This document shows, piece after piece, positions 46,621 to 64,000 of a DNA stretch of 64,000 bases (its first letter is position 1; each line of letters opens with the position of its first letter). Made by a program: the position numbers and the translations under genes. Source of the DNA: Diadema setosum (Eukaryota > Echinodermata > Echinoidea > Diadematoida > Diadematidae); assembly GCF_964275005.1 (NCBI RefSeq), contig NC_092705.1, positions 14,755,885 to 14,819,884 of the forward strand. The letters are read 5' to 3'. The notes below the pieces were generated by a model, which searched no databases, was not told the DNA's origin, and was given only the letters and a program-made list of their open reading frames with translations.

Positions 46621-46838
46621 CACGAAGGTGGTTTAAATTTAGTACATGGCTCATGCAAATTTCTCTCCGCATAAATGTGTCTGACAGATCACACCCAACA
46701 ACAGACCTTTCCCATGACAACCATGCGATGCTACATGCTTATGTGATGTACGCCTTTTTCATGCTATTTTTAGTACATGAACTACATCTAGACCATGGTT
46801 TTGGATTAAACCACCTTTGGATTAAACCACCTTCATGA
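46621..46838. mobile_element. Inverted-repeat element, AAGGTGGTTTAA ends
   Basis: Left cacgaaggtggtttaaattt and right ggattaaaccaccttcatg. The right end motif is duplicated (ggattaaaccacctt twice, 46802-46833). Confidence 0.6.
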
Positions 46839-47013
46839 GCTTCATCTGTTTATCAGTTCCAATCAGAGACTAATGCACTTAAACCATAGTTGCTCTGTGT
46901 CTGCACTGCCAGAGATGGCATTCTTGCTGGCCAGCTAGACTGTAACATACTGGTGCTAATGTTGCTGCTATTGATTTGGGCATCTACAATTAGTTTTGGA
47001 TTGACAGCCAGAT

Positions 47014-47019
47014 TTTATT
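47014..47019 (-). terminator. Candidate BCS1L polyadenylation signal
   Basis: TTTATT on the + strand reads AATAAA on the BCS1L strand, about 505 bases after the stop codon. Confidence 0.35.
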
Positions 47020-47523
47020 CAGCGGTTGACACACATCACATGCCACTAGTCAACGTAGAAATCACAATTACCTTTGTCACATAGTCGCATACTAACTTCA
47101 CCACATAAAACAGGCTTTCTGAAGGTACTTTGCTTCAACCATCCAGCCATGTCAAGTAACACAGATTTAAAATTTTTCACGAGGAGCTGAATTTCATTAT
47201 TCTCATGCTATGTCACATGACATCAACCAGCTCTGTCTCATGACATAACCTACCATCTCACAAGAGATTGGAGCTCTGGAGATCCTATTCTCCCATCATG
47301 CCATGTAATGTCAACACAGCAATATCTGAACAAGCTTCATCTTCCACTCCATCCATAACAAGATGGCAACTTGGTATTCCAGAGGAGATTCTCCACCTTG
47401 ACATTACACCATGCGACACAACATCCACTCAGTATTTCTCTAGAGATTCTCTGCTGTCAATTTTATGCCACGTCATGTTCGTCAGTTCCTGTCCTCTGTG
47501 CTCAAGGCACAGACATCACATCA

Positions 47524-55757
<8,234 letters not shown>

Positions 55758-55945
55758 TCTGCATGTCAGATGTAATCCAAATTATCGGTATAAATGCTGA
55801 TCCCCTCAGGTCAGCATTCATAGATGTGCAAAATTCTACAATGCTGTGAGCCTGCTGCCTGGATCTCTACAAACAGACAAATTAAACACATATAAAAGAA
55901 GGGAAAAGCACAGCAGCAAAACAATCAAACATACTATATCTAAGC

Positions 55946-56108
55946 CATTGGCGGATCAAGGAGGGGGCACACCAGGCGCACGCCCCCCTTTATTTATTTG
56001 TTTTTAAAACAAAAGAAACAAAAAGAAAAATGGAGGGGGGCACATGCGCCCCTCCCTTTAATTTTGTAAAGGCGCCCCATCTTTACAGAATTCCTGGATT
56101 CACCCCTG
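55946..56108 (-). mobile_element. hAT-like MITE, copy 1
   Basis: Ends cattggcggatcaagga and gaattcctggattcacccctg. The same family as 60909-61080 but reversed: both share gcgcacgccccccc, ctttattt, acaaaagaaa and ctttaattttgtaaa in order. Confidence 0.7.
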
Positions 56109-56351
56109 CAAGTTGAGAAACAACGAACATAACAATGCCAAGGTCAGAGTGCAAGTGTACATGAGATGTTGCACCAAGTCAGCACCGCCTAAAGGAGCGA
56201 AGCTTGAAGCAACTGAGTGGGGAGTGGGTGTGGGCTTGGGGATGTGCCCCCGCCAGCTGTAAATTTTGCGATCTGGTGCATACTGGCAAAAAACTTAAAA
56301 CCTACCATATTTCTTTAGCACCTGAGTTTGTAGTATTTTGAAACCGACACC

Positions 56352-56530
56352 CCTATGATCATGCTCATGGCTAGACAGAAAGATCCGTCTGTCTGGAGGA
56401 CTCTTTTATATTTTGCCATTAACACTGTCCTCCGTATACGGAGGGGATCCGTGAAGCCAGACGCAGTCTCCGCGGAACATTCCCCGACGGACAGATACAC
56501 ACTGATCTTTCGGTCAAGCTCATGGCATGC
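56352..56530. repeat. Inverted repeat (gctcatgg ... AAAGATC ... ccatgagc)
   Basis: gctcatggctagacagaaagatccgt on the left pairs loosely with the inverse of ctgatctttcggtcaagctcatgg on the right; gtctgtctgg also pairs with cggacagata. Probably a decayed MITE. Confidence 0.55.
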
Positions 56531-57159
56531 TGCTACAGCTAGAGGGATCTAGCCTAACAGTTAGCTGTAATCTGAATAGGGTCTACTCACTGAACAGTGC
56601 AGAGTGCACAGGAGGGCTGTAGACAAGAAAAGTGAAGTGTGGGCCCTGTGGGGTAGGGCGCCTATACGTTGTCAAAATTTTGTACGATACCTATCAGCAT
56701 GATCAGTACCATCGCTGATCATTTGATCATAGCCCGACCGTGCGAAGCGCTGTCGCGACACTGGTAAACTTACAGTGCAGTGATAGGGCCTATAATGTAG
56801 AAAATATGTATTAGGCCCATATGTCATGATCATACTAACTAGCAAATTAGTTCTAACTGTTAGTAACTATTCATGCTAACTTAACTAGAAACAGACAGTC
56901 TGCTGAGTGACAGTAAATTATCCACCAGCACCAAGTGGGCCTCGCCCTCGCCTCGCTCGACAAGTTGTAATCAAAACTTAATTAATATGTAGATTAAAAT
57001 CACACTTTATATTCCTTGTATTATGGTAAGAGTTAAGGCAAAATCGTTACCGTGGCTTCGACAAGAAACTCGTGCCGGAAACTCTATCGATGGGAAAGTT
57101 TTCATCGCACTCGGTTCAGCTGTGATGCGTTAAAAATGTGCTGTGGCTGTGTGGTCCTT

Positions 57160-57245
57160 CACCCTATACTAATCACGTGTAGGAAAGTGCAAAGGGCGCA
57201 GCCATGTTTGTCTCAGCCAGTTTTCTTCATTGTAACGTAAGTGGC
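57160..57245 (-). promoter_or_regulatory. Candidate BCS1L promoter with YY1-like element
   Basis: On the minus strand AACATGGCTGCG (57208-57197) resembles the AAGATGGCGGC initiator-proximal YY1 element, in the correct orientation for transcription toward BCS1L. An ATCACGTG E-box is nearby (about 57172-57179). 1.4 kb before the ATG. Confidence 0.35.
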
Positions 57246-57327
57246 GGCAAACACTGTTTTGGGTCGGACGAATTTTACTGAAGGACGAACGTTCATACTT
57301 CGGTACGTTTACTGTATGGGGGGGGGG

Positions 57328-57485
57328 GGGGGTGTTTCATCAACGTTTTGTCGGCGCTGACAAATTAAACGACAATAGTAACAGTCAGTGACCAGAGCAT
57401 CTCAGCCAATCAAAACCAAGGATTTTGCTGAAATTGGTCAGCGCCGACAGTGGTCGGCGCTGACAAGCGTTAATGAAACACCCCC
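57328..57485. mobile_element. GGGTGTTTCAT-type MITE, 158 bp
   Basis: Left ggggtgtttcatcaacg with tttgtcggcgctgac; right gtcggcgctgacaagcgtta with atgaaacacccc. About 30-bp imperfect inverted ends. Confidence 0.75.
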
Positions 57486-57494
57486 AGGTGCGTC

Positions 57495-57990
57495 GATGGC
57501 GGGGGGGGGGGGGGGGGAGGGCAGTAGCCCTCTTTCAATATTAACCCTTTCCCCGCTTGGTTCCCCTAGATTTAGTATGCATTTTTGGGATTGAAAATTT
57601 CCCAAATTCAATCAAGCAAGTGTTTACGAAATATCTTTTATTTGAATCCTAAAAATGCAGTTCAGCTCCCTCCTCTGAAAAACAGGGGCATCATGGGGGG
57701 AGGGGAGGTGGATAGTTGTCCCCACCCCCATGAAATTATGAGGGGAGCAAATATAAAATTTCCCGAAAAATAATTCTCGATATGTTGAAAATGTCTTGCT
57801 CTTTTCGAATTGAAAAATAACTTGTCCAAACATTTCACCCAAAGTGATCACCAGATCACTGGATTTTAATGTTGAAAATTAATGCAAAATCTCCCCACAC
57901 CCTCTCCGTAATAAAGGTCCCCTCACATATTACACTAAACTTGGTACATTTCCCCCTCCCACCCCCACCCCGTCAACGTCCATAAAAAGT
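57495..57990. repeat. Block related to the 35735-37140 periodic repeat
   Basis: G run at the start, then gttcccctaga, gcagttcagctccctcc, then ccccaccccc and aacttggtacatttcc. The same order of landmarks as in the array near 36 kb. Confidence 0.45.
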
Positions 57991-59084
57991 GATTACGCAC
58001 ACGTTGAAGAAGAGTCTTTCGTCCATATTCCTCTGAATATTTATTTTCTTACACTATGCTTTCTTTATAGGAAAAAGTTTTTTGTTTTTGTTTTTGTTTT
58101 TTCAAGTGAGATGCCTCCATGTCTCACGCTTTAAGTCATTTTTACTCAAGCGTCTAAAATTGTCTCATTGTACGTGAACGAGTTACCATGGTTATTGTGA
58201 CTGGTAATGATAGTAAAACCAGCTAGATTCACATTTATTCATTTGGGTGTGTTTGGTATTTTGTGTTTGTTTGTTTGTTTGTTTGTTTGTTTTTTTGGTA
58301 AGAGGGTGTGTTTGCACAAGCATTGCTTTTTGTCCATTGAGGGGAAGCTTTTTTTTTTCTTCTTACTTTTTAAGAGAAAGGTTTACATTTTCACGAAGTG
58401 TTGATATACTGGAATAGGAACCTAGTGCAATTTATTGTTAACTGAGATGATGCGATGTCAATATTCTCACAAAGCCTCCATTTTCCACAAAAGTAGGCAT
58501 ATGATAAAATATGCGTTTTGACATATCATGAAATTACAAGTACATGTCTGAACCTTTCAACCATTAAAGATTCCTCTCTATCATTCATAGCTGCTTTGGT
58601 GCAAAGTATAAATGATTTTAGTGAAGGATAGTTCTCTTTTTGTAATCATTCGATTAGAATTTGAAAAAAAAAAAGAGAAAACACAATAAAGCTCTTGATA
58701 ATTCTTGCTGATAAGCTTACCTGGAACTTACGTATTGATTCAATTTGCCGCACTATTTATAGAAACATATAGGTGTAATTAACAAAGTTGAATTTTGTTC
58801 TCCTACAATGTTCTACTAATGCTCTATTCATCTTTGATTTTACCCTATCTAAATTATGGAATACTCGCCTAATGGGGTGACACAAATTCGTTAGAAAGAA
58901 TACCATTACTGCAAAAAAGAGCCTGTTTCTTCGTATTGTTTTCAATGAATCATGGATATGCCATGCAAATCGTACGAAAATAACATTTAAGAAACATGAT
59001 TTGCATTGTTTACATTTAGGACAGTTTATGTACAAACTAACAAATCATCCCCACATATGCAGCCTCCCTCTTCTGTTTGACTCT

Positions 59085-59088
<4 letters not shown>

Positions 59089-59162
<74 letters not shown>
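59089..59162. repeat. TA microsatellite
   Basis: About 37 TA units within the LINE remnant. Confidence 0.95.
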
Positions 59163-59167
<5 letters not shown>

Positions 59168-59448
59168 AATAAAACTGTATATTAATATCCTACCAGACAA
59201 TCTAATAAATTTCATTTTCCATTATCTACGAAAGACCATTTTTACAAAATCCATGTTCTCTTTTGTCGGCCCTAAATTGTGGACTTCTCTCAATAATAGC
59301 TTCAAAGAAGCTCTAAGTTTTACTAATTTTACTTTTAAATCAAAGAAATTTCTAGTAAATTCCTGCATCTTTGGGGACTTGCATCTTTGAAAGCCGTAAA
59401 TTTATTTCATTGTTTTGTTGTTATTAAATACAAGACAGTATATATATT

Positions 59449-59459
59449 ATGTGTGTGTG

Positions 59460-59530
<71 letters not shown>

Positions 59531-59531
59531 A
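59449..59531. repeat. GT microsatellite
   Basis: (GT)n with three regularly placed TT interruptions, suggesting a higher-order unit of about 22-24 bp. Confidence 0.95.
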
Positions 59532-60189
59532 TCGGTAAGCCCGGTCTCGTGTGCTCGAACTCTTCCTGCCTTTGTCCAGTCTCCCCTTCTTTCTGTGCCT
59601 TTTCCCGTCCACTAAACCCTGTATCGTATAGATACATTCTTTCAGTGCGATGTATCCTCTTCACTAGAAAACTGCTTTGTTTCTGTTTGTGTGTTCGGTT
59701 GTGTGCGTATGTATGATTTCTTTTATATTTGTTCTGTTTCTCAGGCAATTTGTCTTAAAATTTGTTTGTCCATTTGTATATGTATAATTAGTTTCTGCTA
59801 AGGAGGTTACTGCATTCTATAAGCTAGGCTTTTCAGCAGTTCCCTCCATTTCCAACAACTTATATAATCGATTAATTGTTATATGAAATAATTCAGTTAC
59901 AGTGTTTCTGTCATGATTGCATTTCCAAAATATGTTCTTTTTAAATTCTATTGTAAAAAAATGAGCTGCATTGATGTATTTACAAATGTCATATTGTACT
60001 TTATACTTTTGTTGGAAATGAAATGAAATGAAATGTGAAATGAAGCTAATTAATCTTACTTCACAATCGACTGAAATACTTGGGAAGCAATGTACACACA
60101 GGTTGATTATCGCATGGAAGCGTGCATTGTCATGAAAGCGATTGACTATAGTCGAACGGTATGCCTGCTTTGATTACAAAAAAAAAAAA

Positions 60190-60295
60190 AATGGTGTGTA
60201 CTTGTGAGAGGCAGAGAGAGAGAGAGACAGACAGACAGAAAAACAGACAAACAGAGAGAGAGAGAGAAAGAGAAAGAGAGGGAGGGAGGAAGAGG
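60190..60295. repeat. GA/CAGA purine repeat
   Basis: gagagaga with acagacag and gagaaagaga runs; spurious open frames on the minus strand. Confidence 0.8.
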
Positions 60296-60821
60296 TAAGA
60301 TGAGTTGAAATGAGGAGATTTGACCGCTCAACTGTAGTATTCTCTGGTAAAGAAGAAGAGAAAGAGAAAATGTTATGTTCCCTGAAGGTAATAGCTTCTT
60401 GCTTTACAGTGTGTATGGAAAGCGTGCGATGATTGGGCGCTTCTTTTCTTCTTTTCTATATAAAGTGTGGTTGATATCATTGCAATATTGTCCCTATAAC
60501 AAACGATTGAACAGTTGTTTTGCATGGTATGTCATCAATATTCAGGATGTAGCGTTCAAGCGTATGCTGGCCCATGATAAAACCATGATAACAGCTACAC
60601 TCATGTGATGCCATTTGGCCAAGTACTCAGTAGTTAGACATACTGTAGTTAGACATAAATCATGCAGATTGTCGATGTTATATTGAAACATTAATGGCAC
60701 ATTACTTGAATATGAGACCATTCTGAAGCAAATAATTTTCACACAATCCCACAAGGAATGGAACAATCATCCCCCAGCATTCCCACTGATTCCCACTGAT
60801 AAGTTACTAGCCACCCCCTTT

Positions 60822-60908
60822 AAATGTAAAATCCATCCTAAATGTAATATCGTCACTAAATGTAATTCCTGACTAAGTGTAATATCGACCCTAAATGTAT
60901 ATCCATTT
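60822..60908. repeat. Degenerate 17-18-bp minisatellite, five units
   Basis: Units of the form aaatgtaatatcgnccct repeat head to tail. Similar diverged units appear again at about 62206-62275. Confidence 0.7.
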
Positions 60909-61080
60909 CAGGGGCGGATCCAGGAATTCCGTAAAGAGGGGGCGTGTTTACAAAATTAAAGGGGGGGGGGGGCGCACGCACCCCTCCCCCCATTTTTTTC
61001 TTTTTATTTCTTTTGTTTCAACAAAAAATAAAGGGGGGGGGGGCGTGCGCCGGTTGCGGTCCTCCCTGGATCCGCCCCTG
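60909..61080 (+). mobile_element. hAT-like MITE, copy 2
   Basis: Ends CAGGGGCGGATCCAGGAATT and CCTGGATCCGCCCCTG, 172 bp, with G runs inside. CAGGGGCG ends are the hAT pattern. The 8-bp target duplication is not clear. Confidence 0.8.
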
Positions 61081-61292
61081 CATTTTAACCTTATGTAGCG
61101 GCAGAACAGTATGTTTGATTATAGAGTAAATTTCAAGTAAAATGTTGCACACAGAGTGCAACCGCACAACACAGTACAGAGCAATGTGCTCAGGGTTACA
61201 TGACCTTCCACTGACCAGCCAGGCGAAAATGTTTTGGCCAGGGCTTTCTGACCCCTGCACTGTGGGCAGGAGCAGAAGTGTACATTTTCACC

Positions 61293-61295
<3 letters not shown>

Positions 61296-61359
<64 letters not shown>
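61296..61359. repeat. AT then GT compound microsatellite
   Basis: (AT)n to about 61337, then (GT)n to about 61359. Confidence 0.95.
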
Positions 61360-62603
61360 ATGTGAAACTGCTACGTGGCTCATTGTGCAGAATTGTGACC
61401 ACAAGGCGTGGACTACAAGCTACTCGAGAAAAAGAGAGTGCCTCAGCGTCCTGTTTCGAAATACTGTGCGTTAAACGGGTCTGATAATAGTTGGTGAGTT
61501 TACAACCTTTTTCCTCCTTTAAGTTAATACACTGTTTTGCTAATAAGTTGTTTTTCCTCAATAGGGAATTATATATACAGATCCATATTCTATAAATGGG
61601 AATCATGATTGTAGCACATAGTGCTTCAAAATCATGTGTTTCAGGATCTTTGTTAAGAACAATATATAAGGCTACTGAAGAGTACACTTGTAGTTGAATG
61701 TTTATAATAAAGGCACATTTGACTAAGAAGTTTGTAATTCATTAAAGTTTGATGAAGAAAGAGTTAGAATATACAAGTTTCGTACTTTAGAATTTGTGCT
61801 TATGACATTTTTAATAATGTGTCCAAAATGTACGAACAAATTAATGGAATTGCTCTATAGTTAACACAATAGATGTAGTGCCTGGATGTTGTGTCATAAA
61901 TTGATGATTATTTCTGTGACATTTACATATTCAGTAAGATTTACATTTAAAAAAAAAACTTTTTCGTGATGATTGCAGTTAAACCACACACACGTCGGTT
62001 GAACACACACACATCTTGTGTATACGTTTCACACACCGTGGACCAGTGGTGCACTGGTGGGTGGATAGCGATCCACGATCATCGGTGAAATAAACAGTGA
62101 TAGCATTGGAGCGTCCGTGTGTATTAACTATTATATATTCTTGTTTGCGTGGAGAGAATCGATCAACGTGCGTTTGTCATGGACCCTAATGTTGGTGCAA
62201 CACCTTAAATGTAATTATGTCAACCCTAAATGCAATATACCGTGTTAGCGTATGTTAACCCTGAATACAATACATCTTAACCTTTATCTCATCCATAATT
62301 GGTCTTACGAGGGATCTGAATCCAAGCTTGCATTCGACGCGACTCCCAAAATATTAAAAACTTACTTAAGAAGGTTCCGATTTTTTCTTATTGCTCTTAT
62401 TTTTTATTTTGTTCTTATTATTGATGCTATTTCTTTTTTTTTTTTGTGATACACAGAAACGGATAGAGGGATAAGGGTTAGTGTTCATTCTCGATCAGTT
62501 TTCAGTAATAGCGTTCCTTTCACTGCCTACAATTTTGGCCTATGACGCACTGTCACATAATAATCAATCATGACGTAATTTTCCAAAGCATGAAATCGAG
62601 ATC

Positions 62604-62797
62604 AGGGGTGTTTCACGAAGAATTCAAGTCGAACCTAAAAGTTAAGATTGACTTAGAATTATAGACTATTCCTTTCTCGTTTCAGTTTTCATTCTTATAT
62701 GAAAGAAATCACGCAGAGCCTACCATATTTTTAAATTGCTCTTAAAATTTAAGATCGATCAGACTTAAATTATTATGAGAACCCCCCCCCCCCCCCC
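62604..62797. mobile_element. GGGGTGTTTCAC-type element (decayed)
   Basis: Left ggggtgtttcacgaagaatt with caagtcgaacctaaaagtta; right taagatcgatcagacttaaa with ttattatgagaac and a C run. Loose inverted ends. Confidence 0.45.
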
Positions 62798-63058
62798 ATT
62801 AAGGCTCTGCGTCTTTCAATCTGAGAGCACAATCACAACCGGCCTATATGATGCCGTTCGGTGGGAGTGACTATAGGTTTGGGGAACGCGTCATAACTTA
62901 CGAAATAGGGCGATGATTCTTTACTTCAGCCCTTTTGAATACTACAATTACTATGACAAATTCTGGCGTCTGGAATAGGCCCTACTTGAAAAAAGAAAGA
63001 AAGTAAGGATACAATTAATGGGGGAGACATAATGAACTATTTTAAAGCAGATTACCAC

Positions 63059-63560
63059 GCATTTCATTTCATTTCATTTCATTTCATTTCATTTCATTTC
63101 ATTTCATTTCATTTCATTTCATTACATTTCATTTCATTTTATTTCATTTATTAAGTTTCCATCACACAAATCATACGGTGTTGTGTTTACAACGTCCATC
63201 CATGACAATGTAAAGTAACGCATAAATTATAGAAATAGCATTTACTAGCACAAAATCAACTGAAATTGAAATCATTCTCAAGGGTACATTCATGACGGAT
63301 GAATGAAGTATTGTGTGTGGAGGGAACCTACATATTTCTTCATAACACCAAGACTTACATGGGTTCAAGAGATTGCACAATTTTCAAATTTAATTTCCTT
63401 TTCATTGGTTTGAGTGGGAAATAAAGATGATTCCAAATGTTCAAAAATATAAAACAGCGTACAATAGATTGATGAAGCTAATAAAATCATGATCAAATAT
63501 TCATTAAAAACACAGGCATAATCTCCACTGGATCCTTGATATTGAATCAAATCTTTATAT
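63059..63560 (-). mobile_element. LINE 3' tail (minus strand) with ATTTC array
   Basis: An (ATTTC)n array (63059-63149) is followed by atttattaag; on the minus strand this is a sequence ending in aataaat followed by (GAAAT)n, the same tail as at 60021-60045. The sequence inward is AT-rich without an RT motif; the inner limit is uncertain. Confidence 0.5.
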
Positions 63561-64000
63561 AATTATATCAAGGAAATGGCCTAATATAAAGGATCCATTA
63601 TCTAGGTTAGATGTAAAAATGGAACTGCATATAGTAGGCCCTATGATTATAAAATGAGTTTAGAGCACCATACAAGTAGGTCCTAAATGTCTCGTGTCCG
63701 TCTTGTCGTTGTAGGACGTACTGAGGGCGTGTGGTGACCCCATGACCGTATGGGTTGGGGGGGAGGGGGGGGGGGATCATGCAATGAGATGCACGTGGGT
63801 ATACCCCTCCTTGATCGGGTATTACCTAATGAGCAAACATGATACTATTAACGAGCAGTTGCTAGCTGACGTGATTGGCGGTGTCTCTCCGTGTTTTGTT
63901 GCGTGTTGTAAACGATGTGTGTGTGTGGATCGCCCATTCGTGCGGCAGTCACAGGCATAGTAATCAAGGAGCTTGGTCGTACATCGTGGCAGGCGCAGGC

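Larger units (their letters stand above)
41886..47523. other. PIGZ 3' flank and convergent PIGZ-BCS1L intergenic region
   Basis: AATAAA at 44131-44136 is the best candidate PIGZ polyadenylation signal, giving a 2.2-kb UTR full of MITEs. On the minus strand, AATAAA (47014-47019) lies about 500 bases after the BCS1L stop. Between them lie a fold-back element, a hairpin, poly-T runs (44615-44637, 44691-44720) and an AAT/TTA/ACT array (45058-45170). No further gene. Confidence 0.6.
55758..57260 (-). other. BCS1L upstream region
   Basis: Holds a hAT-like MITE (55946-56108), a small inverted repeat (56352-56530) and CpG-richer DNA (56700-57240). Probably contains the 5' untranslated exon and its intron. 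Confidence 0.5.
58790..60045 (+). pseudogene. Broken LINE 3' end (reverse transcriptase C-terminus and tail)
   Basis: Translated pieces resemble the C-terminal region of CR1/Rex/Jockey-type ORF2: FDFTLSKLWNTRL, then DLHCLHLGQFMYKLTNH (59001 frame), then FVGPKLWTSLNNSFKEALSF and NFTFKSKKFLVN. It ends with a gaaat tandem (60021-60045) typical of the tail. In-frame stops, a TA array and a GT array interrupt it, so it is dead. The catalytic RT domain is not in the window. Confidence 0.7.
57261..64000. other. Gene-free flank rich in repeats
   Basis: Two short MITEs, a broken LINE, microsatellites, an 18-bp minisatellite and a minus-strand LINE tail. 57900-58790 and 61360-62600 are otherwise featureless AT-rich DNA. 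63680-64000 has a G run and CpG-richer sequence of unknown nature. No conserved protein exon found. Confidence 0.6.

Overview
This is eukaryotic nuclear DNA from an animal. Its AT-rich, transposon-dense sequence with long introns, many homopolymer C/G tracts and dinucleotide repeats, and the exon structure of its genes, suggest a marine invertebrate deuterostome. An echinoderm such as a sea urchin is my best guess, but it rests on general impression and is not proven. I reconstructed three conserved protein genes exon by exon, with GT/AG borders and matching codon phases at every junction.

Region 1 (1-25926, + strand, UTR possibly to ~33145): the last seven coding exons of a glypican of the GPC4/GPC6 class, a GPI-anchored heparan sulfate proteoglycan. 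The N-terminal exons lie before the window. Two introns are about 9.5 and 10 kb and hold most of the transposon remnants, plus several unique, GC-richer islands that look like regulatory DNA. The exon after the central cysteine domain carries an RLRR furin-like site, a long acidic insertion and an RGD tripeptide. The last exon carries five Ser-Gly pairs and a GPI-anchor tail. About 7 kb without a plausible gene follows and ends at a good polyadenylation signal.

Region 2 (33.1-39.1 kb): intergenic. It holds a short inverted-repeat transposon with near-perfect ends inside a TA repeat, the 3' tail of a LINE on the minus strand, a degenerate ~200-bp periodic array, and a CpG-rich stretch that may be the PIGZ promoter.

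Region 3 (39098-41885, + strand): a complete two-exon gene for PIGZ, GPI mannosyltransferase 4. Two family signature motifs are altered.

Region 4 (41.9-47.5 kb): the PIGZ 3' flank, with a tRNA-derived SINE between two copies of one miniature transposon, several other MITEs, a large fold-back element and a near-perfect 46-bp-arm hairpin.

Region 5 (47524-55757, - strand): a complete seven-coding-exon BCS1L gene, the mitochondrial AAA ATPase that inserts the Rieske iron-sulfur protein into complex III. Its introns contain MITEs and a long inverted repeat. A likely promoter lies near 57.2 kb.

Region 6 (57.3-64.0 kb): gene-free flank with MITEs, a broken LINE reverse-transcriptase 3' end, microsatellites and a second LINE tail.

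Glypican needs a GPI anchor and PIGZ modifies GPI anchors, so two neighbouring genes touch one pathway; this may be chance. BCS1L is functionally unrelated and converges on PIGZ. I found no RNA gene, CRISPR array or new multi-gene system. The most novel material is a TTAA-flanked palindromic repeat (four copies), the modified glypican, the divergent PIGZ motifs, and the hairpin and fold-back structures.
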